NCBI GenBank assembly: GCA_000827265.1 | Contig: KN834765.1 | Location: 203,590 to 267,589, forward strand | Length of the DNA: 64,000 nucleotides | Direction: 5' to 3' | From: Collybiopsis luxurians FD-317 M1 | Lineage: Eukaryota; Basidiomycota; Agaricomycetes; Agaricales; Omphalotaceae | Part shown: positions 1-12,414 of the stretch, piece by piece | How the letters are laid out: every line of letters starts with the position of its first letter | Numbering within the stretch: the stretch's first letter is position 1 | Notes under the pieces: generated by a model | Told to the model about the DNA's origin: nothing | Databases searched by the model: none | The model's input: only the letters and a program-made list of their open reading frames with translations | Made by a program: the position numbers and the translations under genes

Positions 1-1180
1 CCAGACGGAGGTGACGAGATTGCAGGAGAGATGCAAACTATTGGAGAAGACATTATACGAGACTCGAGAGATCTTGAAGGCTAGAGATGAGGAGCTCGAG
101 AAGTTCAGAGGATCGCAAGCGGAGCCTCGAGACTTGGAAGACGGCGACGATCGAGAAGATGAGCGGCCCAGGAGCTTCGAGCAGGAGAACGACAGTCATC
201 CAGGCTCTGTTTCAGATGAAACTCGTGCGCTCACCAAAAGCACCGAGGTCTTCATGGCGCGCACCGATTCTTGGTCAGGCGCCCAAGTCCTTCAAGCTAT
301 CCACGACCTCAATTCCGAAATTCTACAGTTTTCGGCTGCAGCCACAGAGCTGTGCACATTTGGCAAGAATACGACGCCATCCAAGCTCATCGTTCAAGCC
401 ACGCAGGATACAGCCTCGAGGCTAGGACCAAGCGTAGTGCGGATACTCTCGGGGCGAGATCACTCGCAAGATCCTATCCTCGTACAGTTAGCTCTCCAGG
501 GTTGCATCTCTACTTGTGTAGCTCGAGCACTATCAGTATTTTGCATGGGGTTCCCAACAAAAGCAGATGCTGTCTTGACGCAAATTTATTCACACATGTA
601 TGCTGCAGGTGAGCAGCTCCTGAAGTTGGTTCATCGGCCTACTCGATCCTGAACACTTTCGTCAGAGCCACAGCCCACATCTTCAAGATGGCGAGCTCTA
701 ACTCACCGTCACATCCACACGATGTACCCATACTTAAGCGACTATTCTGCGAACGAGCTCGCCGAAACTATGTATAGATGGTCGGCGGATATCCTGCTCG
801 TGGCAGGCTCCCAGAATTATGGGAAAGGATCTCTCGCATCTCGAGACGGCTTAAGAACGCGCTTCGGAGAGCAGGTACGTCGAATTACGAAGACGGCGTG
901 CAAGCTAGCGCAGGTCACAAAAGAAGAAATTATGTCGACTTGCTTTGAAATTATTGCTGTTGAACATGGAGATAGTTTTGATTCTCGGCGGATGTTTGAT
1001 TCGTTCGGCGAGTATGGTACGTCAAGAGGGGCTATAATAACGACCACAGAATTAGGGCTGCGATGTAAAACTCGAAAGAATGGGGCGGTAGGAGCGGATG
1101 AGTCTTTGACAGAGATACGGATGTTGATGCCACCAAAGGTGGTCCTTGATTCTGTGTTGGATTTAGTAGACCCTAAGTAA
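1..1180 (+). CDS. Conserved Agaricomycete protein of unknown function (5' partial)
   Basis: The reading frame is open at the window edge, so the N-terminus is missing. The visible part starts with a charged, probably coiled-coil stretch (LLEKTLYETREILKARDEEL), then an acidic linker, then a helical domain starting near DSWSGAQVLQAIHDLNSEI. One intron at 609-665 (gt...ag) joins this to a second exon and restores the segment EPQPTSSRWRALTHRHI. The stop is at 1178-1180. The domain resembles a protein family I remember as present in multiple copies in mushroom genomes, always annotated as hypothetical; I do not know its function. It converges on RPT2 with about 150 bp between stop codons. The exon join is well supported; the family link is from memory. 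Confidence 0.72.
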
Positions 1181-1332
1181 TAGACGGATTCGATATGTAT
1201 TAGCACTCGATAATGCGACAGGAGCTCTGCATGGAATATCGACAGGAGTTTGACCAGCGAAAACATGCACAATCGGCGCTGAAAGTATATTGTAGCGAAT
1301 GAAGCGGGCGGCGAATACAAAACAGCATTGGA

Positions 1333-2946
<1,614 letters not shown>

Positions 2947-3098
2947 AATGAAAGTTCGAGAGAAAGAGAGATTGAGACGTGAATTGACTGACGCGTCGCC
3001 TACCGTGATCAGTTTCCATTTTTGGACAAAATTAGGGTTAGGGCACAACTCTCGACTGCCGCCAGTGCAAGGCGGCCAAAATATTTCCAGAACTCACC
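2947..3098. promoter_or_regulatory. Divergent promoter, RPT2 / Yip1-family gene
   Basis: A 152 bp gap separates two divergent start codons. It holds ACGCGT (about 2989-2994) and two telomere-like TTAGGG units at 3032-3043. There is no clear TATA box. Any role for these motifs is inference. Confidence 0.5.
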
Positions 3099-4384
3099 AT
3101 GGACCCTGTACTTACTCCCTTGACCTCAAACTCTCAATTTATTCAAGCAGGTACGGCAAAGCTCTGCAATGGAATGCGACCGTATTCATAGTCTTTAGCA
3201 GATGACGACGATGATTTCGATGAGGAGAACATCCCTGGCTATTCTCATCTTGGAATGCCTCAGTCGCCTCAACCAGACAAGGGCAAGAATCGTGCCAGAG
3301 AACCAGAACAACTCGCAATGCCTCCAGAAAATGGCACTAGCTCAGTACCCTTGTCCGGAAACATAGGCAGTTCATCGGGAGCTTCACGTCCGGCGCGACA
3401 AACCATTGGAGGTATCCAAGTGGAGACGCGGTATGTTGATTCGAAACTTTACCTTCGCGATTATAACACCCTAATTCTTGATAGATACTCCGGTGTTGAT
3501 ACTCTTGACGAACCCGTTTCGCAAACAATCGTCAGTCCAGTGACTCGTTCGATGATGTTGACACGTATTCAATTTTTTCCAGGCTCGGGACCTACTTTCG
3601 ATCTACTCCAAGTTGATACAAGTTGTTTACCCTCGCAGATCCAGCGGCCGAGAGGTTCTAAGGTGCGATTTAGTATCATTGACAGACAACACGTTCAGCT
3701 CATCGTGCTTAGAGATTGGGATTTATGGGGTCCATTTTTGCTTTGTCTTCTTCTCGGAATCATGCTTAGTATCAATGTCAGTTCATTCGCATCCCTTTAT
3801 GAGCAGCCACTGAGCTCGTCCAAAGGCCCCTCCGTCCCAGTCATTGAATGTTTTCACTACTGTGATAGTTATCTGTTCGTTGGGAGCACTTGCTGTAACT
3901 GTTCAGGCCAAGGTATGTCTACGTATGGATGTACATCTTTTGATTGTTAATTCATTGTCCATAAAGCTTCTTGGTGGCAGAGTGTGAGCTAGTCTCTGTA
4001 GCTCTGCAGTATATGTATTAAAATGTCGTCCAACAGGTCATTTTTCCAGGGCTTATGCGTTTTGGGGTACTGCATTGCGCCTCTTGATATCGCAGCTCTT
4101 ATTTCTTGCTTTGTGCGTGTCATATATGTCCGTGCTCCCGTTGCTCTGCTGGCTTGGGCCTGGTGTATATGGGGTGGGTTTGCTATGTATTGAAATTATC
4201 TCAGCTTACACTCTTCGCAGCATCTGTAAACTTCTTGGACGGAACCAAGATCGAGCCTCAACGTATTCTGCTTGCGGTTTATCCTCTTCTGTGAGTATGC
4301 GTTATTTGACTGTAGATTGCGTATGTTGACGATGTTATCAGGCTTTTCTATTTCATACTTGCGTGGATGATTCTGATACAATAA
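3099..4384 (+). CDS. Yip1-domain Golgi membrane protein (YIPF6/Yip4-like)
   Basis: A multi-pass membrane protein of the Yip1 family, which binds Rab GTPases and works in ER-Golgi vesicle transport. The start at 3099 has a good context (ccATGg) and an acidic N-terminus (DDDDFDEENIPGY). The family signature DTLDEPVS is followed by LIQVVYPRRSSGREVLRDWD, LWGP, and several hydrophobic segments to the end at WMILIQ. At least seven short introns are needed; each join restores family sequence, for example GGRVSFFQGLCVLGYCIAPL across one junction. The final exon begins just before LFYFILAWM. Orthology to YIPF6 rather than another Yip1 member rests on the DTLDEPVS...RDWDLWGP order. Confidence 0.88.
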
Positions 4385-4682
4385 TGTATTTAGCTCTAGC
4401 TCGTGGTAGTGTTAAAATCGAAAAGCTAGCTATGTATCTGCCTAACTTATAAGTGTGACTAGTGTGAGCTCTGAGCTCGACTGCAACCAGGTTGCAAGTC
4501 GGAAAGGTCCGTTCGGCGAAAATTCGGCCGACAAGATGACTGGCTTGTGATTTTTATTCGACGCGTCTTGTTCGCGAACCGGAGGGATACTTACCTGGCG
4601 TTCTATACTTTTACCGCATTCAGTGCCACCGTATAAGAAGATCCGGCTTTCATTCGGACCATTCTGTTTCTTCGCTAGCATC

Positions 4683-7424
4683 ATGGGCCAACCTACTGCT
4701 TCGTCTTCACAAAACAGTCTTACCGTTCGCGACAACCGTACTGGCAAGACTATCCAAATCCCGTATGGCCAGTTTCGATACAAATAAGAGCAAAGAAACT
4801 GATTTGCATGGACATAGTATTGAAGATAATAGTATCCCGGCCACTGCGTTCAAAACACTTTCAGCAACGCCGGAGAAGGACGAACGAAAAGAGAATGAAA
4901 CGAGCAAAGGACTTCGAGTGTCCGACAAGGGCTTCCTCAATACTGCTGTGATGAGAAGCGAGATTACTTATATTGACGGGGAAGCTGGCGGTATGTTTGT
5001 CTGGAATATCAGTGAATAATGATCATCTGAGTCGCCGTCACAAGTTCTTCGCTATAGGTGTGCACTGAAGCTTGTTTTTCCGAGCGACCGCTCATTCTCC
5101 GATATAGAGGGTACCCCATCGAGGAACTCGCCCTCCGCTCCTCCCATCTTGAAACCGGTTCGCCCACTTCCACAGTTGCAGATGAATCATGATTAACGGT
5201 TTCCAACTAGCGTATCTTCTCATATATGGTTCCCTCCCGTCTGCATCTCAGCTCAAAGTATGGGAGAAAGAGGTTATGCACCATGCCGTCGTACACGCTG
5301 ACGCTGAACAATTCTTCCGCTCATTCCGGTAAGCATCAAGGTTAAATGACATTTGTTACGGAAGTCCATCTAGCCCCTGGCAGATACGACGCCCATCCAA
5401 TGGCAATTCTTACAAGTGCATTTGCATACCTCGGGTCATATTATAGTGAAGCGAATCCGTCGCTGCAAGGTCTTGCCGTCACATCTTCGATTTCGATTCT
5501 TAGCAACTAAATATATCGGATCTAGGTCAAACTCTGTTCACGAAGGGAAGCCCAGACTCGCTCGCAGTGATGGATAAGCAGATATACAGGTTAATCGGGA
5601 AGGCTACAACTCTTGCTGCGTAGGTCCTGCCATGAGCAAATGAGCGCGTTAAGATTGATTGTTCTTAGCATGGCATACCGTGTCCGCCAGGGCCGAACCT
5701 TTGTCACGCCTCCGACCGGACTGAGCTATACCGGATCGTAGGTCTCATTGAAAAGCGTGAACTATCTAGCCTAACGCCTCGCGCCTATGCTTGAAATAGA
5801 TTCTTATACCAGATGGACTACCTGGGTCAAGAAAACTACAAACCGAATCCCGTTCTGGAAAAGGCGCTTGATGTACTATTTTTGCTGCACGCTGATCATG
5901 AGCTGAACGCTTCTGCGACGACGGTGCTGCAAACTGGCAGTTCTCTTGTGGACCCATATTCTGCTATAGCGTGAGATTTCTTGGTCAGATAGGTACTTAT
6001 GGTTCTGAACGTGTCATTTCCTTCTCTAGAGCTGGATGTGCCTCGCTATAGTAAGTTTTGAATGGTGATACAAGCGCAACTAGTACTGATCGGAGCTTTC
6101 AGCGGTCCTTTGCATGGTATGCAGTAGCCTACCACCTTTGACCCGGCTAACATCTTCTTCAGGAGGGGCCAATGAAGCAGTTATTCGCATGCTTATTTCG
6201 ATCGGAAGGTAAGCCCCTTCCTCCCAAATTCGCGATAAATCTCGGATCCAACGCTATGCCTATGTAGTCCTGCGAACGTTCCGGCCTTTATCGAATCAGT
6301 GAAGAAGCGTGAAAAGGTTCTTTCAGGCTTTGGACACAGGTGTGTGCCATCAGTATTGGGAAAAGTCATTCTAATGATTGAATATGTTCCTGTCTGTTCC
6401 TGCAGGGTCTATAAGACTGTATGTTTGATCTTCTTGAGCTGTCAACGACCCTAATACTACTCTGGGCAGTCCGATCCAAGATCGTTTATTGTCCGAAAGA
6501 CTGCAGATGAAGTTTTCAAGGTGTAAGTCCTTGCCTATACGTCGCGATCTCCAATTTCTCACTTGAATGTGTGTAGAACTGGCAAAGACGATCTACTGGA
6601 GACTGCCATGGCCCTCCATGAGGCTGCAATGAAGGACGAGTATTTCATTAAACGGTAAGTACATTCAATTTCAATATTTTTTACCATCCTTCACCGAAGT
6701 CCTGACAATTTGGCAGTTCTTTGGCACCGAACGTGGATTTCTGGTAAAGCGTGTTATGAGTTTGCTGTTGTGACTAAAATAGTTCTGACAATTTGCTTGC
6801 AGGAGGTGAGATTTTCTCGAGTCAGAAGGCTGAGAAAGCTGAAACACTGTGAACGCAGTGGCCTCATTTATCGTGCAATGGGTATGTTATCCACGTTTTC
6901 ATCAAGACGGAGGCTATGATTTACCGAAATGAATAGGTTTCCCTCTCGACTTTTTCCCTGTTCTGTTTGCTGTTCCTCGCGTTGTCGGATGGCTCGCGCA
7001 TTGGAGACAAGTTGAGCACGGTGAACTGGCCGTTTATGTCGGTTCAATCTGACATTTCCGCGTCCCGTTTTAGATGATGCTTCAACCGGGTGGTGTCAAG
7101 ATTTGGAGGCCAAGACAGGTACTGTCTGATCTTGTGCATGCCGCCCAACCTGACGTCCTCTCTCCCCCTTCAATAATTAACACTTAGATATATGTCGGTG
7201 AAACCAAAAGAGCATATGTCCCAGTAGAAGAGCGCACTCCTGTAGAGGAAGCGAAGAAGACGCCCTCTCAGATTACACATTCCGGGTAAGTCTGTCATAC
7301 TTGCGATGGTGACCATAGCGACTAAAAAAAGTGTGCATGATGGCATGTTTTTTGCCTTGTTGTATCATGACATAGAATCACGAAACGAACGATGCTTGCA
7401 ACGTTCAAAGGCGCAAAGCTGTAG
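4683..7424 (+). CDS. Citrate synthase with peroxisomal PTS1 tail
   Basis: Condenses acetyl-CoA with oxaloacetate to citrate. The gene is split into many small exons. The first (4683-4762) gives MGQPTASSSQNSLTVRDNRT and joins at 4818 to IEDNSIPATAFKTL. Landmarks in order: ILRYRGYPIEELA, the catalytic His of LHADHELNAS, the second His of YGPLHGGANEA, SGFGHRVYKT, and the catalytic Asp of APNVDFWSG. The last exon ends ...FKGAKL, a canonical PTS1 tripeptide (AKL), and there is no obvious mitochondrial leader. This points to a peroxisomal form serving the glyoxylate cycle, like yeast Cit2. A methylcitrate synthase activity cannot be excluded from sequence alone. Confidence 0.93.
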
Positions 7425-7663
7425 CATTGTGGAGGACATGAGGGAGGAGCTCGGGGTATACTTGTAATAATAATTATTCCATCCTTATTTGCAAATAGAC
7501 TTGATCAAAACTTGACGCATGGGTGAGCGGATGCCAAGCCGAAATCGGGATCAACTCGCCGTTACGCACCCCAACCGTGAGAAAATCGGACATTATAGCA
7601 CGCCCTTTGCTCCCGTTTTTTCATCAAGTTGCCTCTTGTTCCTCTACTCCCACCTTCCGATCC

Positions 7664-7670
7664 TATAAAT
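7664..7670 (+). promoter_or_regulatory. TATA box
   Basis: TATAAAT lies 42 bp upstream of the start codon of the GPI-anchored protein gene, in a pyrimidine-rich region typical of strongly expressed fungal genes. Confidence 0.6.
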
Positions 7671-7711
7671 CTTCACTCCCTTCTCCCCACCACCTCTTCC
7701 ATTCAGTGAAC

Positions 7712-8529
7712 ATGTTCGCCACACTCGTTTCTGTCGCTCTTTTTGCCGCTGCTGCTATTAGTGGCGCTGCCGCTCAGCAATTGTCAATTTCCACCCCTCA
7801 GTTCACGACTGTACGCCCTCCTTTTCCTGAATTCACCATTGTGAAGAACTGACGAGTCTTTCCAGTGCCAACCCGCCGAAATTACCTGGTCTGCCACTCA
7901 GGGCCCTTACAATTTGATTATGACTGCACCAGATGATCCTTGTACCGCTGTGTAAGTATCTAGAACTTGATCCGAGAAGGGTGCTCATTGTTCATTCAGC
8001 GTCGACCTTGGTGACCAAGATGGCACTTCCGTTAGCTGGACCCCCAACGTTCCTGCTGGAACCCAGCTCGAGCTATCTTTAATTGATTCTACCGGAGAAG
8101 AGGCTTGGTCAGGCACTGTACGCAACCTGTTACCCCGGTCAATTGAGGTGCAATACTTAACATCATACTCTATAGATCACTGTCGCCCAAGGCTCAGACA
8201 CCAGCTGTGTTAACGCGGACGCTGTTGCCTCTGCCTCCAGCTCGGCGTCTTCCGGTTCTTCTGAATCCTCTGTATCCGTTACTGGTACCACGTACGTGCT
8301 AACCATGTACAAGTACCGGTCGACCTCTAACCCTTTCTTTAGTTTGGTGGTTACCGGTTCTGCCACTACCCAGACTGCTAGTGCCTCTTCCTCTACCAAC
8401 GCAGGTCCTCTTGGCGCTGTCGGCAACAATGGCCCTCTCGAGGCCAGTGGAAACGGAGCCATGACCCATGCCTCTGCCCCTATCATGATTCTCAGTGCTG
8501 TCGCCGGGATTCTCGCTTTCTCTCTATAA
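7712..8529 (+). CDS. Secreted Ser/Thr-rich GPI-anchored surface protein
   Basis: Five exons (7712-7810, 7866-7951, 8000-8117, 8176-8291, 8343-8529) encode 201 residues. A signal peptide (LVSVALFAAAAISGAAA) is followed by a small beta-rich domain containing CQPAEITWSATQGPYNLIM and Cys pairs. This resembles the Ser-Thr-rich, Kre9/Knh1-like N-terminal domain found in fungal GPI proteins. A Ser/Ala/Thr linker likely carries O-glycans, and the C-terminus ends in a hydrophobic tail (ILSAVAGILAFSL) preceded by small residues, as needed for GPI anchoring. It probably sits in the cell wall or plasma membrane. The specific role is unknown. Confidence 0.85.
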
Positions 8530-9033
8530 GGATACCACCCCTGCAGGGGGTATAATACCCATCTCAGCGTCCCCTCTCATCCGTATCTTTATTCTTTAAA
8601 TCTTTTCTAGACCGGATAGCTCGTGTGGATCATGTTCTCCGGGTATAGCGTCACATCTCCTTCCCCTCCCTTACGCGTTTGATCGACTTTTCTCTGCTTC
8701 ATATATTTTTTTCTCTTTGGTTGATTCTGGAATCTGACTTTTGCTACTGTTGTGACAAAGCTAAGGGGGTGGCTTCTGGTAGATGTATTTAATTCAACTC
8801 TGTAAAAGCCTTGGCCATTTTGGTGGGGGCTGCTGATTTATCTCGATCATTGGTGGTACTTTTACGAGCTGGTTGATCTGCAGCTTGCTTTTCTCTTTGT
8901 CTTTTTTTCCCTTCACAGCAATTGCCTTGTATTTGTTATTATGACAACTACGACAATTTCAGCGTTTTTTGTGATACGTTCTCCAATGAAGCCTTTTATG
9001 GAAGGCCATTGATGTGAATGCCGAAAGAGAAAG
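8530..9033. other. Non-coding 3' region between convergent genes
   Basis: About 500 bp, T-rich, with no credible open frame. It should hold the 3' UTRs and terminators of the two convergent neighbours. A short hairpin-capable palindrome (CCCCTGCAGGGG) occurs just after the GPI-protein stop, near 8537-8548. Confidence 0.6.
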
Positions 9034-9603
9034 TTATATGTCTAGTAATTTCATGACCTCGACCCCACTGGTTGTATCAAGTGTTTGGCTGACGCCGTCT
9101 GCAAGCCACTCTAAATGGTATTTCAGCGTTTCATCGCCATCCAAACATAACCCTTCCAGTGCAGAGGTCCCATCACCATTGCCTTTGGATATCACCAAAA
9201 CACCATCTTGAGGCCCTAACTTCTCCTGTCCTGCCTTGGCCCCTCCAAGCCCGACCTGAAGCATGACCTCATTAAAATCAACGTCAATGTGCGCAAGACC
9301 CTTGACGCCAATAATATCCTTCGTGAGTTTCAGTAGATCCTGATTGGTCTGGCCCTGAATCCAGTCATAGTGTGCGGGCACAGAAGACCAGCCTGAGAGA
9401 AGGTAGAAGATTGCGCTGTGGGGAGATGGATTTGAATCTGAGCGTAAGGAGGTGAAGAAGAATACGGGATAGCCGGAGATGGCAGATTGCTTCTCGGCAA
9501 TAAGTCGTAGGTGATCTCGGAGGGGAGACACAGAGAATGGATTTGGAATGGAAGGATTGGGGTGAGGGAGAAGCTCAAGGGTGGCGAATTCGGTTATAGG
9601 CAT
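9034..9603 (-). CDS. Uncharacterised single-exon protein
   Basis: An intronless frame of 189 residues starting at the ATG at 9603 (MPITEFATLELL). The open frame extends three codons further upstream but only with a TTG. The N-terminal half alternates strands and helices (FATLELLPHP, LRDHLRLIAEKQSA, VFFFTSLRSD). The middle has YDWIQGQTNQDLLKLTKDI, which could suit a dimeric alpha/beta-barrel fold. No signal peptide, membrane segment or catalytic motif is visible. I do not recognise the family beyond a feeling that similar proteins occur in other basidiomycetes. Confidence 0.68.
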   Translation of the reverse strand: MPITEFATLELLPHPNPSIPNPFSVSPLRDHLRLIAEKQSAISGYPVFFFTSLRSDSNPSPHSAIFYLLSGWSSVPAHYDWIQGQTNQDLLKLTKDIIGVKGLAHIDVDFNEVMLQVGLGGAKAGQEKLGPQDGVLVISKGNGDGTSALEGLCLDGDETLKYHLEWLADGVSQTLDTTSGVEVMKLLDI

Positions 9604-9929
9604 ATTGTACAAGGAGAATGTATGTTGTTAGGGGTTAATATAGGGTTACGCGTAGGAGGCGACGCGTGTAAGCGCTCAACGCAGCATTTTAAGCGCCCTA
9701 GTACCGCTCCGATCAAAGATGATCACTGCAATATGGGAACAACTGCTCCTATAACGGCTGTCAATTTGCTGGCGACTTTTGATTCAGCTGCTTTTTTCCT
9801 TTGCTCCCATCTTCTCCCCACTATTTTTTTCACATCGTCCCATTGCCAACTAAGCTTCCATCAATACCCTGCTATTACGTCCTCTGAGAGAATTCATGCA
9901 CTATTCAAGGCGGATTTAGGCTTTTTAAT
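9604..9929. promoter_or_regulatory. Divergent intergenic promoter region
   Basis: A 326 bp gap between divergent genes. It is CT-rich near the + strand gene, as usual before fungal starts, and contains TTAGGGGTTA and ACGCG near 9628-9665. No TATA box stands out. Confidence 0.45.
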
Positions 9930-11757
9930 ATGACAACTTTGGCTGTACGATTAAACGAATTGGCTGCGGCCAATGAACAGGGGTTGCTCAAGTGCGTCTT
10001 TTTTTTTTCGTCAAGTTGTATAGAGCTGAGCATAATACAGTGACGACGAGTACCGGCTTTTACGACAGGATGTCTTTGAACGATATGCTAATCTCGGAGG
10101 CGGAGCGAGAGGGATGTCCTCTGTGGTCCTGGTCGTGCCAGAGAAACAAGCGAGCAGAATAAACCTTGCTCAACCCAAGCCGAGGAAGCTTGGTAGACGT
10201 CCTTCAGAAGCAACAATCAGTACCGTAGCTTCTGCACACTCGGAAGCACCGTTGAAAAAGTCAAAAACCAATATTATATCCTCGTTCATCCGTAGAGCGA
10301 CTTCCCCATTAAGATCTACGTCTAGCTCACCGGCTCCCTCCATTTCGAGATCATCTTCGTACTCTTCTTCACCCCAGACTTCCTCCAAGATAATTTCCGA
10401 AGCCACTGGCCTATCTAGATCCGCTTCTTCGCGAAAGATTTCGGAAATTACTTACCCGAGCTCATATTCAGTTTCGGTTCCGAATCCACATCTACTTTCA
10501 CCTCCGACCAGTCCAACACGATCTTCTCATACTTCTCGTAGCAATACTTCCAATTACAAGAGCTCCAAAAGCTTGTCTAAATCATCTAATGCGAATCTAC
10601 CCGGCGCTTTAGCGGCGCATGATATATTCGAAGATGGTGGTCTCTTCACGCCTGCTGACATTCGACAGGCTATACTTGACCTGGACAAGGATGCGAAGAG
10701 GGTCATAAGAGCGTTTGATGAGTTGGAGGACAGTGCTGTTAGAAGGGCTCAATTGGCGGCAAGAGAGGCGTCCACAGGACGAACCGTCTTACCGTCATCC
10801 GCCATCGATTCCAGTATACACCTTCCGCTCCCACCGATAGCTCAACGGTCCAGGTCAGATTCGGCGAGCAATGGTCCCGTCACCCGTTCATCTTCGACGT
10901 CCAACCCAACCCTTTCCCGTGCCAAATCCACCGCTTCTATTCGGTCTCTAGCAAGTGGAACACATCCTAATCCAGACCTGATAGTGTCGCCCAAGAGTCC
11001 CTCTCTCCGAAAGAAAGGATCTGTCTCCTCTCTTGCCTCGTCCCTGTTTTCGCTGAAAACTAGACCCTCAATGCCCTCTCTACCTTCCATATCGTCCGGT
11101 CCTTCCGGACCTGTGATGTCCAGATCCCGAAGCGACAGCGCTGCCTCCACTTTGTCCAACGCGCATCTCTATCATTCCAAACCGAATCCAAGCCATGGTC
11201 AATCGAGTTTTTCAGGATTCTCAGTAGCGACGACTGGCAGAGGCATCGAAGGACGACCGTCGATGTCCACCATCTCCAGCGTAGGCTATTCCGGGCATGG
11301 AAGAACGAGTACCAGTACTGGAAGGCCTAGCACGAGTACGAGTATAGCAAGTACGAGGGAAGGTAGGAGCGACAGTGCAAGTGGACACAGCCCTCTTCCT
11401 CCCACGACGTCCTTCCGCGTCCCTGCAAATTCTATGTCGCACGTTCCCTCCCCCTCACATTCTTCCAAATCAAGGTCAGGATCGGTACGCTGGCGGGCAG
11501 ATTCGATTGATTCGATGCGCTCCGAGAGGTCGGGTAGCAGAACACCTGGTAAATCGGAGAGGGAACGGGCAAGGGGAAGGAGCGCAGAGCGGGATCGAGG
11601 AGGGGAGGACAGTGAAGACGGTCGGTCGGTCGACGAGATTCGCCAGATTCGAAAGCGGAGAAAGGATGTCATCGGGAGGTACGAGACGAGGAGGGAGTAT
11701 TTGAAGGCGAGACTTAGAGGAGCAGAGTTGCATGAGCGAGTCTTGAAGGGCCGTTAG
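9930..11757 (+). CDS. Ser-rich, largely disordered protein with N-terminal SHOCT-like segment
   Basis: Two exons (9930-9991, 10041-11757) give 592 residues. The short first exon joins to restore RLNELAAANEQGLLNDDEYR, a small amphipathic helix pair resembling SHOCT domains. Most of the rest is Ser/Arg/Pro-rich low-complexity sequence with many possible phosphorylation sites (RSRSDSA repeats several times). A predicted helical block occurs at FTPADIRQAILDLDKDAKRV and a very basic helix at the end (IRQIRKRRKDVIGRYETRRE). It is likely a regulatory or scaffold protein; no known domain gives a function. Confidence 0.8.
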
Positions 11758-12329
11758 GATTCGCTTAGGCTTCGAGAGAGAGAAAAGGGAATTTTTTAAT
11801 ATATATTGGCATGGGAGTGGGATGGACACGGACTTGGGTTTTTTATAGTTCACGATTCATTCACGACGATTTCATTATTCCCTTTATTCTTCTGTAGATC
11901 TATGGCTGATTATGTCGGGATAGCTTTATATCTTATTTGTTGTTGTACAATCTTCTGTAGAATGGCTTGGTATCATTATTTGTTATGCTTCAGTGAAACA
12001 CGCGACCTAAATTAAGCAGATTGTATTTGCACTTGGTGACACTTCCCAACCGCTGTGTTGCTGGGTTTTAGTGTCTATTCAAACGACTTATCCTCGGCCC
12101 GCGTAGGGGCAGAGTATTTATCTGCTTACAGATATCTCGAGCTCTCTACGACTGCTGATGAACTTGAAGGCACCTAGGGTTCAAAAAGCATTTGCATTTA
12201 GGCTTACTTTCCTGCGGCAGTGAAGAATTCAAAAAAATCCTGATGGATGGACCTTGCAAGTAAGGTGACTACTATTCCTTCGAAGTCGTGTACTTTCGAT
12301 ATATTTTTCTGTCTCTAACTCCAAAATAT
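11758..12329. other. Intergenic region before tRNA-Gly
   Basis: About 570 bp without a convincing coding region. It includes the 3' UTR of the Ser-rich gene. A stretch near 12205-12242 is similar by eye to one near 37893-37932 (cttac-t-cctgcgg-a-tgaagaattcaaaaaa type sequence), possibly a small dispersed repeat or chance. Confidence 0.4.
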
Positions 12330-12414
12330 GCATTAATGGGGTAGTGGTAACCTGGGTCGTTGCCATTGTTCAATTATGTTCGACCCGCCGGGGGTTCGAT
12401 TCCCCCTTAATGCA
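12330..12414 (+). tRNA. tRNA-Gly(GCC) with 14-nt intron
   Basis: Folds as a tRNA: acceptor stem GCATTAA with TTAATGC, D stem GGGT/ACCT, anticodon stem GGTCG/CGACC, and T arm GGGGG-TTCGATT-CCCCC. The discriminator is A at 12414. The 21-nt anticodon loop holds GCC at 12362-12364 followed by A37, so a 14-nt intron at about 12366-12379 lies at the canonical position after base 37. Box B (GGTTCGATTCC type) is intact. It looks functional. Confidence 0.92.

Noticed and set aside
817..1320. Long minus-strand frame opposite the first gene
   Set aside because: It is the antisense shadow of the second exon, with no family features.
11286..11853. Overlapping frames on both strands in the Ser-rich gene
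   Set aside because: Repetitive Ser/Arg codons create open frames in several phases; only the + frame from 9930 has a coherent first exon and protein character.
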